A stretch of 64,000 nt of DNA. It comes from Bradyrhizobium sp. U87765 SZCCT0048. GTDB lineage: Bacteria; Pseudomonadota; Alphaproteobacteria; Rhizobiales; Xanthobacteraceae. The first letter of the stretch is position 1. Each line of letters opens with the position of its first letter. The stretch lies in assembly GCF_018131225.1 (NCBI RefSeq), contig NZ_JAFCMM010000005.1:496001-560000 (forward strand), written 5' to 3'. Below the pieces are notes generated by a model that worked only from the letters and a program-made list of their open reading frames with translations, did no database searches and was not told where the DNA came from. Below are positions 42,127-51,637 of this stretch, piece by piece. The position numbers were made by a program, and so were the translations under genes.

Positions 42127-42909
42127 TCACGTGCGGGTGATCGACAGGCCGCCATCGACCAGCGATGCCGTTCCCGTGACGAATGCCGCATCATCGGACG
42201 CCAAGTAAAGCACCGATCGCGCCAGTTCGTCAGGCTGCGCCACCCGCTTCAGCGCATGCAGGCTGGTGACGAAGCCGGCCTTTTCCGGGGTGTCGTTCGC
42301 GGCGCGGAACATGTCGGTCTCGACCGCGCCCGGCAGGATGGCGTTGACCCGTACGTTCTGCGCGCCGAATTCGGCGGCGAGCGTCTGGGTCAGGCCGATC
42401 AGGCCGGACTTGCTCGCGGCATAGGCCGCCATGCCCGGGAATGACAGGGTGTGCCCGACGAATGTCGAGGTGAAGATCACCGAGCCGCCGCCATGCCTGA
42501 CCATCTCGGCGATCTGGTGCTTGGCGCCGAGAAACGCGCCGGTGAGATTGATGGCGATGGCGTCGTTCCAGCCCGCCTCGGAGATGGCTGTGGAGGGGCC
42601 GGCCTCGCCGATGACGCCGGCATTGTTGTAGGCGATGTCGAGACGGCCGTAGGCCTTCACCGCCAGCGCGACCAGCGCCCGGGCGTAGTCCTCGGACCGC
42701 ACGTCGCCAGCCAGCGCCACGGCGCGGCCACCGGCGGCGGCGATCTCGGCGACGAGGCTGTCGAGCTCGGCCTGGCGCCGCGCGCCGACCACCACGCTCG
42801 CGCCTTCGGCGGCGAACAGGCGGGCCGTGGCGCGGCCGATGCCGGCGCTGGCGCCGGTGACGATGGCGACCTTGTCCTGAAGGCGCCCGTGATGCTGCTG
42901 GGTGGTCAT
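42127..42909 (-). CDS. Short-chain dehydrogenase/reductase
   Basis: A 260-residue classical SDR: TGASAGIGRATA (cofactor), NNAGVIGEAG, catalytic Ser in IFTSTFVG, YAASK, and the C-terminal TGTASLVDGGLSI. Closest in layout to SDRs annotated as glucose or 3-oxoacyl-ACP reductase-like; substrate unknown. It is divergent from the LysR gene at 43046 and is its likely target, together with the downstream GST gene. Confidence 0.92.
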   Translation of the reverse strand: MTTQQHHGRLQDKVAIVTGASAGIGRATARLFAAEGASVVVGARRQAELDSLVAEIAAAGGRAVALAGDVRSEDYARALVALAVKAYGRLDIAYNNAGVIGEAGPSTAISEAGWNDAIAINLTGAFLGAKHQIAEMVRHGGGSVIFTSTFVGHTLSFPGMAAYAASKSGLIGLTQTLAAEFGAQNVRVNAILPGAVETDMFRAANDTPEKAGFVTSLHALKRVAQPDELARSVLYLASDDAAFVTGTASLVDGGLSITRT

Positions 42910-43007
42910 GTTCGTTCTCCCTCGTTGTCGTCGGCGGCGTCGATCGCGGCCGGTGACGCTGACGTAGCCCCGCCGCGGACTTGGAAGAAGGAGCGGAAAC
43001 TGGTTAG

Positions 43008-43030
43008 ATCATTCAGTTTTTATGAATGAT
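43008..43030. promoter_or_regulatory. Candidate LysR operator between SDR and LysR genes
   Basis: Perfect inverted repeat ATCATTC-N9-GAATGAT in the 136-bp divergent region. It contains A/T-rich centre AGTTTTTAT and a T-N11-A pattern, as in LysR boxes. It overlaps the first in-frame ATG of the regulator (43022), which argues for the ATG at 43046 as the real start. Confidence 0.6.
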
Positions 43031-43045
43031 GATGGAGGAAGCCGG

Positions 43046-44035
43046 ATGGATCGCCTGCGCGCCTTCGAGGTGTTCGCCGCCGTCGTCGCCCAGGGCAGCT
43101 TCACCCGCGCCGCCGACAAGCTGGAGACGTCGCCGGCCAACGTCACCCGCTATGTCAACGACCTCGAGGAACTGCTCGGCGCGCGCCTGCTCAACCGCAC
43201 GTCGCGGCGGCTGTCGCTGACCGACACCGGCAGGACGCTGCACGAGCGCGTCTCGGCCATCCTGGAGGAGGTCGCGGAGGCCGAGGCAGTGGCGTCGTCG
43301 GCGTCGGTGCAGCCGCGTGGCCGGCTGCGGATCAACGCGCCGCTGACCTTCGGCATCGCCCATCTCGCGCCGCTGTGGCCGCGCTTCATGGCGCGCTATC
43401 CCGAGATCGAGCTCGACGTCAGCCTGACCGATCGTGTCGTCGATCTCGTCGAGGAGGGCTACGATCTCGCGGTGCGCATCGCGCGCGGCGGCTCGACCAG
43501 CCTGATCGGCCGCAAGCTTGCGGCCTCGCGCAATATCGTCTGCGCCGCGCCGGACTATCTCGCGCGCCACGGCGCGCCGCAGACCCCGCGCGACCTGCGG
43601 CAGCACGCCTGCATCGGCTACACTTATTCCGCGACGGCCGACGAATGGGTACTGCTCGACGCGGCCGGCAAGCCCCACTCCGTCACGGTGCGCAGCTGCA
43701 TGCACACCAACAACGCCGACACCGCCCGCGCGGCGGCGCTGGCCGGCCGCGGCATCATCTGGCAGCCGACCTTCCTGATCGGCGCGGACCTGCGCCGCGG
43801 TGGCCTTGTCCGGGTATTGCCCGACTATCGTCTTGCTGACATCGACATCATGGCGGTGTATCCGAGCCGCCGCCATGTCAGCGCCAAGGTGCGGGTGATG
43901 GTCGAATTCCTCGCGGAGGCGTTTCGCGGCACGCCGGGGTGGGATCTCGACGCATCGCGCGTCAAGGCGCGAACAGGATCAACGCCGCGAGGGCGGCAAT
44001 CAGCGCCGGCGGCATCACGACGATCCCGAGCCTGA
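43046..44035 (+). CDS. LysR family transcriptional regulator
   Basis: A 329-residue regulator: N-terminal helix-turn-helix (RLRAFEVFAAVVAQGSFTRA, then SPANVTRYVNDLEELLGARL), effector domain with PRGRLRINAPLTFGIAHLAP and the ASRNIVCAAPDYLARHG segment, typical of LTTRs next to oxidoreductases. AGGA precedes the ATG at 43046. The C-terminal tail is Arg/Ser-rich and overlaps the end of the convergent transporter gene by 74 bp. It probably controls the divergent SDR-GST genes. Confidence 0.92.
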   Translation: MDRLRAFEVFAAVVAQGSFTRAADKLETSPANVTRYVNDLEELLGARLLNRTSRRLSLTDTGRTLHERVSAILEEVAEAEAVASSASVQPRGRLRINAPLTFGIAHLAPLWPRFMARYPEIELDVSLTDRVVDLVEEGYDLAVRIARGGSTSLIGRKLAASRNIVCAAPDYLARHGAPQTPRDLRQHACIGYTYSATADEWVLLDAAGKPHSVTVRSCMHTNNADTARAAALAGRGIIWQPTFLIGADLRRGGLVRVLPDYRLADIDIMAVYPSRRHVSAKVRVMVEFLAEAFRGTPGWDLDASRVKARTGSTPRGRQSAPAASRRSRA

Positions 44036-45239
44036 GGAATTCCAGCGCCGAGACATGCTCGTTCTCCCGCCGCAGCGCGATCAGCCACAGGATGGTGGCG
44101 AGCGAACCGGTGACCGAGAGATTGGGGCCGAGGTCGACGCCGATCAGGATGGCGCCGGTGACATGCGGCGGCACCTGCGCCGCCTGGCTGGTGGTGGCGG
44201 CGATCAGGCCCATCGGCAGATTGTTGACGAGGTTGCTGGCGATGGCGACGCCGAGGCCCGACAGCCATGCGGTCGCCTGCGGCGCCTCGCTGACGCCCTG
44301 GCGCAGGAGGTCGGCGAGCGCCGGGAGCGCGCCGGTGCGGTTGAGCGCTTCCACCAGGATGAACAGGCCGGCGACCAGCGGCAGCACCGACCAGGCGACG
44401 TTGCGCAGGATCGGCAGCGGCGACTGGCGGCCGACCAGCACCACCAGCACCGTCACGATCGCGCCGGCGACGAAGGTCGGCAGGCCAAGCTCGGTATCGC
44501 GCGCGGAGGCGACGAGCAGCACCACGGCGGTGGCGGCGATGCCGAGCGCGGCGAGCTTGCCGCCGAGCGACAGCGGCGCGATATCGCCGGCGTCGGCAAC
44601 CTTCGCCGCAGCCAGTGCGCGGCGCTGGGTGAAGCGCAGCGCCATGTAGGTGACGACGATGGCGAGCAGCGAGGGCAGTGCGAACACCCGCAGCCATACC
44701 GTCAGCGGCGGCATCTGCGCGCCGAACACCACGAGGTTGGCCGGATTTGAGATCGGCAGCACGAAGCTCGCGGCGTTGGCGATGAAGGCGCACACCAGAA
44801 GATAGGGCAGCGGCTCGACCTTCGCGGCGCGCGTTGCCGCGTACACCGCCGGCGTCAGCACCACGGCGGTGGCATCGTTCGACAGGAACACGGTCACCAG
44901 CGTGCCGACGCCGTAGACGATCAGGAACAGCCGTGTTGCCGAGCCCCTGGCGTGGCGCACGGCAAACGCGGCGAGCCAGTCGAACAGGCCTTCCTGGCGC
45001 GCGACCTCGGCGAGCAGCATCATGCCGACAAGGAAGAAGTAGACGTCGAGGCCCTTGCCGGCGGCGTCGAGCGCGGCGCGCCATGGCAGCAGCTGCAGCG
45101 CCACCAGCAGCGCCGCGCCGGCCACCGCCCAGATGAACTCCGGCAGCCGCCAAGGCCGCACGATCACGCCAAAGGTGGCGAGCGCGGCGATCGCCCAGGT
45201 CGCGATGTTGGCGGTATTGGTCATGGCGATCGGCAGCAT
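43962..45239 (-). CDS. ArsB/NhaD-type ion transporter
   Basis: A 425-residue membrane protein with about 11-12 hydrophobic segments of the ion transporter superfamily. LSNDATAVVLTPAVYAA and SNPANLVVFG are the conserved helix-break motifs, and a second pair (SNLVNNLPMGLIAA, GVDLGPNLSVTGSL) appears in the C-terminal half, as in arsenite pumps ArsB and relatives. The exact ion is not certain, since no arsC or arsR is nearby. It starts ten bases after the MFS stop, so the two genes form an operon. Start ATG 45239, with an alternative at 45224. Confidence 0.88.
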   Translation of the reverse strand: MLPIAMTNTANIATWAIAALATFGVIVRPWRLPEFIWAVAGAALLVALQLLPWRAALDAAGKGLDVYFFLVGMMLLAEVARQEGLFDWLAAFAVRHARGSATRLFLIVYGVGTLVTVFLSNDATAVVLTPAVYAATRAAKVEPLPYLLVCAFIANAASFVLPISNPANLVVFGAQMPPLTVWLRVFALPSLLAIVVTYMALRFTQRRALAAAKVADAGDIAPLSLGGKLAALGIAATAVVLLVASARDTELGLPTFVAGAIVTVLVVLVGRQSPLPILRNVAWSVLPLVAGLFILVEALNRTGALPALADLLRQGVSEAPQATAWLSGLGVAIASNLVNNLPMGLIAATTSQAAQVPPHVTGAILIGVDLGPNLSVTGSLATILWLIALRRENEHVSALEFLRLGIVVMPPALIAALAALILFAP

Positions 45240-45249
45240 CGTCGGTCGG

Positions 45250-46584
45250 TCACTCCGCGCCGGCCGCGAGCGCGGTGGCGCCTGCCGATGTGCCCGATTC
45301 AGCGTCGCCGGCGCAAGCCGGCCGCAGCACGCCGGCGAAGCCGGCCCAGAGGGCGATGGAGACGAGGGCGAAGGCGCCGAGCGCCAGGAACATGGCGGCA
45401 TAGCCGACCTCCTGGGCGATCCAGCCGCCGATCGCCGGGCTGAGCGCCGCGCCGATGCCCTGCGCCGTCAGCACCGCGCCCTGGCCGGCATTGACGCGGC
45501 CGGTGCCGTCGAGGATGCGTGCCACGAGGCTGGGCACCGCGACGCTCTGAAGGCCGGCGCCGATGCCATCGAGGATCTGCACGGGATAGACGCCCCACCA
45601 CGACAGCAGGCCGGCGGCGAGCACGGCGCGCAGCGGCAGCGCCGCGAACGAGATCAGCAGCACCAGCCAGACGCCGCGGCTCTCCGCCAACCGCATCGCC
45701 ACCAGCGCGGCGATGATCATCGTGCCCTGCGCCACCACGATGGTGATGGCGACGAAGCCGGCGGGATCGCCCTGGTGGCTGGCGACCACGGCGAGACCAT
45801 AGAGCGGGAGCATGGCGGCGTTGCCGAGATGGAAGCAGGCAAGGGCACCAGCGAGAATGAGGAGCGGGCGGCACGACAGCAGCACCGCGAGACCGCTGAC
45901 CTTGCCACCATCGCCGCGCTCTGGATGCAGTCCGCGCGCGGCGTCGTCGTCGATCGCGGCGCGCGGGATCATCAGCACGCAGGCGATCGACAGCGCGCCG
46001 AACAGCGCGGCCAGCCAGAACACCGCGGCGAAGCCATAGAGCCAGCCGAGCAGGCCGGAGAGGCCGGCGCCAACCATGTTGCCGGCATGGTTGAACGCCT
46101 GGTTGCGGCCATTCTGGCGGTTGAAGCCGCGCTGGCGCACGATGCCGAGCGTGATGCCGGTGACCGCCGGGCCGATCGCGGCGCCGGCGATGGCGCTCGC
46201 GACCTGCGACAGCGTGACGACGGCGGGATGCTGCGACAGCAGCACGATGCCGGAGGCCAGCACGGCGCAGATGCCGGGCACGATGACGAACAGCTTCTTG
46301 TGGCTGGTGGCGTCGACGAGGGCGCCGGCCGGCGTGGTGACCGCCACGCCGGCGATGCCGCCGAGCGTCATCACCGTGCCGATTGCTCCGCTCTGCCAGC
46401 CATGGGCCAGCAGGAAGACGCCGAGAAACGGGCCGATGCCGGCCTGCATGTCGGCCATGAAGAAGTTGAGGGCGGCGAGGGGGCCGAGGGCGCGCGCCGC
46501 CGGAGAGGCGGTGGCCGTGGCGGCCCCTGCGTTTGCGCTGTGCGTTTCACCCACGGCTTCGCCGTCTCCGACCCGAGCTGACAC
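45250..46584 (-). CDS. MFS transporter
   Basis: A 444-residue major facilitator protein with 12 predicted spans. GLTPVGA-like inter-helix motifs are present as GVAVTTPAGALVDATSHKKL (motif A-like loop 2-3), and NHAGNMVGAGLSG lies in the middle. Helices continue to AFALVSIALWAGFAGVL. The N-terminal start is unclear: no ATG is well placed, and the GTG at 46584 gives a normal length, while the frame stays open to 46869. It is first in an operon with the ArsB-type gene. Substrate unknown. Confidence 0.82.
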   Translation of the reverse strand: MSARVGDGEAVGETHSANAGAATATASPAARALGPLAALNFFMADMQAGIGPFLGVFLLAHGWQSGAIGTVMTLGGIAGVAVTTPAGALVDATSHKKLFVIVPGICAVLASGIVLLSQHPAVVTLSQVASAIAGAAIGPAVTGITLGIVRQRGFNRQNGRNQAFNHAGNMVGAGLSGLLGWLYGFAAVFWLAALFGALSIACVLMIPRAAIDDDAARGLHPERGDGGKVSGLAVLLSCRPLLILAGALACFHLGNAAMLPLYGLAVVASHQGDPAGFVAITIVVAQGTMIIAALVAMRLAESRGVWLVLLISFAALPLRAVLAAGLLSWWGVYPVQILDGIGAGLQSVAVPSLVARILDGTGRVNAGQGAVLTAQGIGAALSPAIGGWIAQEVGYAAMFLALGAFALVSIALWAGFAGVLRPACAGDAESGTSAGATALAAGAE

Positions 46585-46870
46585 CGGACGTGTGCGTCCG
46601 GCGCGGGTGGCGTCCGGTCTCGCGGGGCCGACAACGTGCGAGGGCGGCAAAGGTTCACTCGCGGGTGCCCGGCACGCGGGGCCCGGCACTGATGCAGATT
46701 CGCACCAGCGGCGCGCGAAACCGCCTCCTGCGACAAAAAGGCCACTTCCCGCGGAGGCGGGATCGGCAAAAGTCGCGGCGCCGCATGGACTCGGCCGCCT
46801 GGGGGCGGCGCCGTCGCGGCAATGGGGCGGCAGGGCGCGCTGTGGGCGCGGGGCCGGGAAGCGGGGCAAC

Positions 46871-47251
46871 GTGGCGTTGGCGCGTCGCAGATCGTGGCTG
46901 AGGCAGGTGGTGGCGTTCGCCGCCGCCCATGCGCTCGCGCTGCAGCTGCTGTTCGCCGGCGTCGTCGCGACGCAGATGGCCGTCGCGCAGGCCGCCGACG
47001 GCAGTGTGTTCTGTCTCGACGGTGGTCATGGCGCCGCGCCGGGCTCCGGCCAGCCGGCGACCGATCTGCATCACGTCCCCTGCGCGATCTGCGCCTTCGC
47101 CGCCACCGCCGCGCCGTTGCCGCAGACGGCGGCGATCGCGGCGCCGCGTCTCCTCGCGCACACCATCGTCCCTCGCGCGGACGATCTTTCCGTCGCGGCC
47201 GCGCGACGCCATGATCCTCGCTCGTCGCAAGGGCCTCCACGCCACGTGTAG
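46871..47251 (+). CDS. DUF2946-like small envelope protein
   Basis: A 126-residue protein: N-terminal hydrophobic segment (VVAFAAAHALALQLLFAG), then FCLDGGHG and a HHVPCAICAF motif, the Cys/His pattern of DUF2946. Members are usually found beside TonB-dependent receptors and copper genes. It lies 43 bp before the receptor gene, so the two are probably one operon. The GTG at 46871 is the best start I see (GGGG upstream, no ATG). Divergent from the MFS operon. Confidence 0.65.
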   Translation: MALARRRSWLRQVVAFAAAHALALQLLFAGVVATQMAVAQAADGSVFCLDGGHGAAPGSGQPATDLHHVPCAICAFAATAAPLPQTAAIAAPRLLAHTIVPRADDLSVAAARRHDPRSSQGPPRHV

Positions 47252-47294
47252 CCGACCTCGTTGCAGCTTCACGTTTCTTCTGGAGTTTCTTGTC

Positions 47295-49508
47295 ATGTCA
47301 CGTTCTCTGCCCGCGCTGTGCGCGGCGGCGGCGCTCGCCGCCATGCCCGATCTGTCGTTCGCCCAGCAGGCGACGTCGTCCTCCTCCACTGCGCCGCTGC
47401 CGCCCGTCGTGGTCGATGCCGCCAAGCCGCGCACCGTCCGTGCGTCGCGGCCGGCGGCCGAGCGCGCCAGCGCGCGGTCGCGGACCGCGCGAAGTGCGCG
47501 CCAGCCGCAGCAACCTGCCGTGCCGACCGCGCCGGCCGGCCCGGCGCCGAGCCTCGTGGTGCCGACCACCCAGGCGGCGACCGCCGCGATCGAGCGCACG
47601 CCGGGCGGCGTCGCGCTGGTGCCGGACACCGCGTTCAAGACCGCGCCGGCGCAGACGCTGAAGGACATCGTCGACTACACGCCGGGCGTGCTGGCGCAGC
47701 CGAAATGGGGCGACGACACCCGCCTGTCGATCCGCGGCTCGGGGCTGTCGCGCAACTTCCATCTGCGCGGCACCCAGCTCTATCTCGACGGCATTCCCGT
47801 CAACACGTCGGACGGCTACGGCGATTTCCAGGAGATCGACCCGACCGCCTATCGCTACGTCCAGATCTACAAGGGCTCCAACGCGCTGCTGTATGGCGGC
47901 AACGGCCTCGGCGGCGCCATCAACTTCGTGACGCCGACCGGCCGCGATGCCTACGGCTTCGACGCCCGCATCGACGGCGGTGCGTTCGGCTATGTCCGGG
48001 GCCAGATGAGCTCCGGCGGCGCCTATGGCCCGGCGGACTATTTCGTGTCGGGCTCGGGCTGGCGCCAGGACGGTTACCGCGCGCACAGCAGCGGCGAGGG
48101 CCAGCGCGGCAGCGCCAACATCGGCTACCAGTTCTCGCCGGATTTCGAGACGCGCTTCTACCTCAACGCCAACACCGTGCGCCAACGCATCCCCGGCGAG
48201 GTGACGAAGGACAGCGCGCTGAATTCGCCGAAGACCGCGGCGGTCAACAACGTCATGAACGACTGGCAGCGCAACATCGACACGCTGCGCATCGCCAACA
48301 AGTCGACGCTGCGGCTCGACAACACCGTGATCGACTTCGGCGTGTTCGGCGTCGACCGACACCTGATGCACCCGATCTTCCAGTGGCTGGACTACCACTA
48401 TGTCGACTACGGCGGCTTCGTGCGCGCGGTCGACGATCGTGTCATCGGCGGCCACCGCAACCGCCTGACCGTCGGCTTCAACATCCTCAACGGCTCGATC
48501 GACGCCAACCAGTACAGCAATGTCGGCGGCCTGAAGGGCGCGCAGCAGTCCTCGGTGCTGCAAAAGCCCGAGAATTACACCGCGTATCTCGAGAACGCCT
48601 GGTACCTGACGCCGGCGGTGTCGCTGGTGGCGGGCACGCAGTATCTCTACGCGGTGCGCGCCCAGCAGGTGAACTTTTCGCTCAACGGCGACAAGGACGG
48701 CCGCAGCGCGTTCAGCCTGTGGAGCCCGAAGGCCGGCGTGGTGTGGGACGTCGATCCGACCTGGCAGGTGTTCGGCAACGTGTCGCGCAGCGCCGAGGCG
48801 CCGAGCTTCGGCGAGAGCGTGGCGCCGAACTTCATGAACCCGCTGTTCCCGACCATTCCGTTCTTCGACATCAAGGCGCAGACCGCGACCACCTACGAGA
48901 TCGGCACCCGCGGCCGGCGGCCGGACCTGACCTTCGACCTGTCGCTGTACCGCTCGGAGATCCGCAACGAACTGATGTGCTTCTACAGCTCGTTCGGCAA
49001 CTGCAACGTCACCAACGCCGATCGTACCGTGCACCAGGGCGTCGAGGCGGGCTTCGGCGTCGCGCTGTTCAAGGGGCTTGCGGTCAAGTCGGACAATCCC
49101 GACCGCATCTGGCTGAATGTCGCCTACACCTACAGCGACTTCCGCTACGATGGCGACAGGACGTTCGGCAACAACCGCCTGCCGGGCGCGCCGCCGCACT
49201 ACCTGCGCGCGGAGCTGCTGTACAAGCATCCGAGCGGCGTATCGTTCGGCCCGAATGTCGAGTGGGTGCCGCAGGCGTACTATGTCGACAGCGCCAACAC
49301 CCTGAGCACCGCGGCCTATGCGCTGTGGGGCGTGCGCGCCGCCTATGACGACGGCAAGCACTTCTCGGCCTATATCGAAGGGCGGAACCTCGCCAAAACC
49401 GCCTACATCGCGACCACCAGCATCATCGACCGCGCGACGCCGACCTCGACGCTGTTCAACCCGGGCACCGGGCGGGCAGTGTATGCCGGCATCCGCTATC
49501 GGATGTAG
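47295..49508 (+). CDS. TonB-dependent outer-membrane receptor (FecA-like)
   Basis: A 737-residue outer membrane transporter: signal peptide (SRSLPALCAAAALAAMPDL), Ser/Arg/Pro-rich spacer, plug domain (TLKDIVDYTPGVLAQPKWGDD, IRGSGLSRNFHLRGTQLYLD, GGNGLGGAINFVTPTG), then the beta-barrel ending TGRAVYAGIRYRM. Plug text is like ferric-citrate or ferric-siderophore receptors (FecA group). No FecR/FecI pair is present. GGAG precedes ATG 47295. Ligand unknown; the DUF2946-like neighbour hints at a metal. Confidence 0.93.
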   Translation: MSRSLPALCAAAALAAMPDLSFAQQATSSSSTAPLPPVVVDAAKPRTVRASRPAAERASARSRTARSARQPQQPAVPTAPAGPAPSLVVPTTQAATAAIERTPGGVALVPDTAFKTAPAQTLKDIVDYTPGVLAQPKWGDDTRLSIRGSGLSRNFHLRGTQLYLDGIPVNTSDGYGDFQEIDPTAYRYVQIYKGSNALLYGGNGLGGAINFVTPTGRDAYGFDARIDGGAFGYVRGQMSSGGAYGPADYFVSGSGWRQDGYRAHSSGEGQRGSANIGYQFSPDFETRFYLNANTVRQRIPGEVTKDSALNSPKTAAVNNVMNDWQRNIDTLRIANKSTLRLDNTVIDFGVFGVDRHLMHPIFQWLDYHYVDYGGFVRAVDDRVIGGHRNRLTVGFNILNGSIDANQYSNVGGLKGAQQSSVLQKPENYTAYLENAWYLTPAVSLVAGTQYLYAVRAQQVNFSLNGDKDGRSAFSLWSPKAGVVWDVDPTWQVFGNVSRSAEAPSFGESVAPNFMNPLFPTIPFFDIKAQTATTYEIGTRGRRPDLTFDLSLYRSEIRNELMCFYSSFGNCNVTNADRTVHQGVEAGFGVALFKGLAVKSDNPDRIWLNVAYTYSDFRYDGDRTFGNNRLPGAPPHYLRAELLYKHPSGVSFGPNVEWVPQAYYVDSANTLSTAAYALWGVRAAYDDGKHFSAYIEGRNLAKTAYIATTSIIDRATPTSTLFNPGTGRAVYAGIRYRM

Positions 49509-49526
49509 CGGCGCGCGGCGTGACGG

Positions 49527-49556
49527 CCGGAGGCCTGTGCCCATGCAGGCCTCCGG
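49527..49556 (+). terminator. Strong hairpin after the receptor gene
   Basis: CCGGAGGCCTG (49527-49537), eight-base loop, CAGGCCTCCGG (49546-49556): an 11-bp perfect stem, 18 bases after the stop. Only a weak T tail (TTGC), so termination may be partial or the hairpin may protect the 3' end. Confidence 0.55.
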
Positions 49557-49864
49557 TTGCGCCGGCGGCGCAAGATGCAGGCCACCGTTCGGCTGCGGGC
49601 GATGCGTGATGCCAATTTTGTTTCGTTTTGTTTCGCAGGCTCAGGGCGAACGCGTTGAGGTTGTCGACGTCACGCGTCTCGCTCAAGCCTGGCGCTTGTC
49701 ATGCGGCACCACTCAACCCAAGCGCGCGCGAATCTGCTGAAATTGCCGGCAAATGCCGTCGCAAGTGACATCGCGCACTCATGCTTAACCCAATCTTAGA
49801 GGGCAATTGAAATGTTGAGCGTCATTGCATGCGCGCAATGACGCGCGCATTCCGGGGCCACTCC
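49557..49864. other. Spacer before the second chemoreceptor
   Basis: About 300 bp. A/T-rich text around 49610-49640 (TTTTGTTTCGTTTTGTTTCG) and near 49780-49815 (AACCCAATCTTAGAGGGCAA) likely includes the chemoreceptor promoter. No gene or R1-R4 repeat seen. Confidence 0.4.
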
Positions 49865-51556
49865 ATGAAGCTTCGCGTTTCGATTTCGACCTCGATCATC
49901 GCCTTCGGCATCATCACCGCGCTCGGCCTCGCCGCCATCCTGATCGTCAGCGACTACGCCAATCGCCAGCTGCGGGTAGGCGGGCCGCTGTATTCGCAGA
50001 TCAAGCTCGGCAACGATCTCGTCGCCGATATCCTGCCGCCGCCGGAGTACGTGGTCGAAGCCTACCTCGAGACGACGCTGGCGCTGCGTGATCCGCAGCA
50101 TGCCGCCGATCACAAGGCGCGCCTCGCCCAGCTCCACAAGGACTACGACGAACGCCGCGCCTACTGGATCAAGTCCGATCTCGATCCGGCGCTCAAGAAC
50201 GAATTGACGCGCGATTCCGATGCGCAGGTGCAGGCGTTCTGGACGGCGACCGAGCAGGAGTTGCTGCCGGCGCTGGCGAAGAACGACACCGCGGCGGCCG
50301 AGGCCGCCTATGGCAAGCTGCAGGTGGCCTATGACAAGCATCGCGCTGTCATCGACAGCATCGTCAGGAAGGCCAACGACGCCAACGCGGCTCTCGAGGT
50401 CTCGGCGGCAAGCCAGGTGTCGACCTTCGCCGCGGTGGTGTGGAGCGTGTCGGGCATCGTCGTGCTGATCATCATCGCCGGCATTCTCGGCATCGCGCTC
50501 GGCGTCATTCGCCCGATGGTGCGGATGACCGCAGCGATGGAGAAGATGGCCGGCGGCGAACTCGGCGTCGTGATCCCCGGCGCCAGCCGCCACGACGAGA
50601 TCGGCGACATGGCGCAGGCCATCGTGACCATTCGCGACAACGCGGAGAAGAAAGCGCGCGACGAAGCCGAGGCGCGCATGCAGCAGGACCAGGTCGCCGC
50701 CGACCAGCGCCGGCGCGAACTGCATGCCCTCGCCGACAGCTTCGAGGGCGCGGTCGGCCAGATCGTCGACACCGTGTCGAGCGCGGCCTCCGAGCTCGAA
50801 CTCTCCGCCGGCGTACTGACCTCGACCGCAGCGCGCTCCGAAGAACTGACCACGCTCGTCACCGCGGCGTCGGAAGAAGCCTCCACCAACGTGCAGTCGG
50901 TGGCTTCCGCCACCGAGGAGATGTCGTCGTCGGTCACCGAGATCAGCCGTCAGGTGCAGGAATCGGCGCGTATCGCCAGCGAGGCGGTCGAGCAGGCACA
51001 AACCAGCAACGAGCGTGTCGGCGAATTGTCAAAGGCGGCGAGCCGCATCGGCGACGTCGTCGAGCTGATCAACACCATCGCGGCGCAGACCAACCTCCTG
51101 GCGCTCAACGCCACCATCGAGGCGGCGCGCGCCGGCGAGGCCGGCCGCGGCTTTGCGGTCGTGGCGTCCGAGGTCAAGGCGCTGGCCGAGCAGACAGCGA
51201 AGGCGACCGGCGAGATCAGCGTGCAGATCTCCGGCATCCAGGCCGCGACCCACGAGTCGGTGGTGGCGATCGAGGGCGTCGGCGAGACCATCCGGCGGAT
51301 GTCGGAAATCTCGGCGGTGATCGCCTCGGCGGTCGAGGAGCAGGGCGCCGCGACCCAGGAGATCGCCCGCAACGTCCAGCAGGCGGCGCAGGGCACCCGC
51401 GAGGTCAGCGCCAACATCACCGACGTGCAGCGCGGCGCCAGCGAGACCGGCTCGGCGTCGGGCCAGGTGCTGTCGGCGGCGCAGTCGCTGTCCGGCGAGA
51501 GCAACCGCCTCAAGCGCGAGGTCGGCAAGTTCCTGGAGTCGGTGCGGACGGCGTAG
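49865..51556 (+). CDS. Methyl-accepting chemotaxis protein
   Basis: A 563-residue chemoreceptor: first span (IIAFGIITALGLAAILIVS), helical periplasmic domain (YVVEAYLETTLALRDPQHAA), second span about 200-220 (VVLIIIAGILGIALGVI), HAMP (MEKMAGGELGVVIPG) and signalling domain with tip AAQTNLLALNATIEAARAG near 405-423. Its sensor domain differs from that of the receptor at 1364, so a different ligand is likely. Start ATG 49865; an in-frame ATG 12 codons upstream lacks a better ribosome site. No che operon nearby. Confidence 0.93.
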   Translation: MKLRVSISTSIIAFGIITALGLAAILIVSDYANRQLRVGGPLYSQIKLGNDLVADILPPPEYVVEAYLETTLALRDPQHAADHKARLAQLHKDYDERRAYWIKSDLDPALKNELTRDSDAQVQAFWTATEQELLPALAKNDTAAAEAAYGKLQVAYDKHRAVIDSIVRKANDANAALEVSAASQVSTFAAVVWSVSGIVVLIIIAGILGIALGVIRPMVRMTAAMEKMAGGELGVVIPGASRHDEIGDMAQAIVTIRDNAEKKARDEAEARMQQDQVAADQRRRELHALADSFEGAVGQIVDTVSSAASELELSAGVLTSTAARSEELTTLVTAASEEASTNVQSVASATEEMSSSVTEISRQVQESARIASEAVEQAQTSNERVGELSKAASRIGDVVELINTIAAQTNLLALNATIEAARAGEAGRGFAVVASEVKALAEQTAKATGEISVQISGIQAATHESVVAIEGVGETIRRMSEISAVIASAVEEQGAATQEIARNVQQAAQGTREVSANITDVQRGASETGSASGQVLSAAQSLSGESNRLKREVGKFLESVRTA

Positions 51557-51637
51557 GCCACGCGCGCCGCGCAAAGCTCGCCCCGATGACAGGCTCCGAG
51601 AGCGTCGAAGGATGGACGTCCGGGGCGTCGCCGCGGA

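Noticed and set aside
41112..44035. SDR, GST and LysR genes considered as part of the dioxygenase pathway at 34953
   Set aside because: Several unrelated units, including a toxin-antitoxin pair, lie between; no shared regulator or site is visible.
47298..49544. Minus-strand ORF of about 750 codons
   Set aside because: Antisense to the TonB-dependent receptor, with no domain signature.
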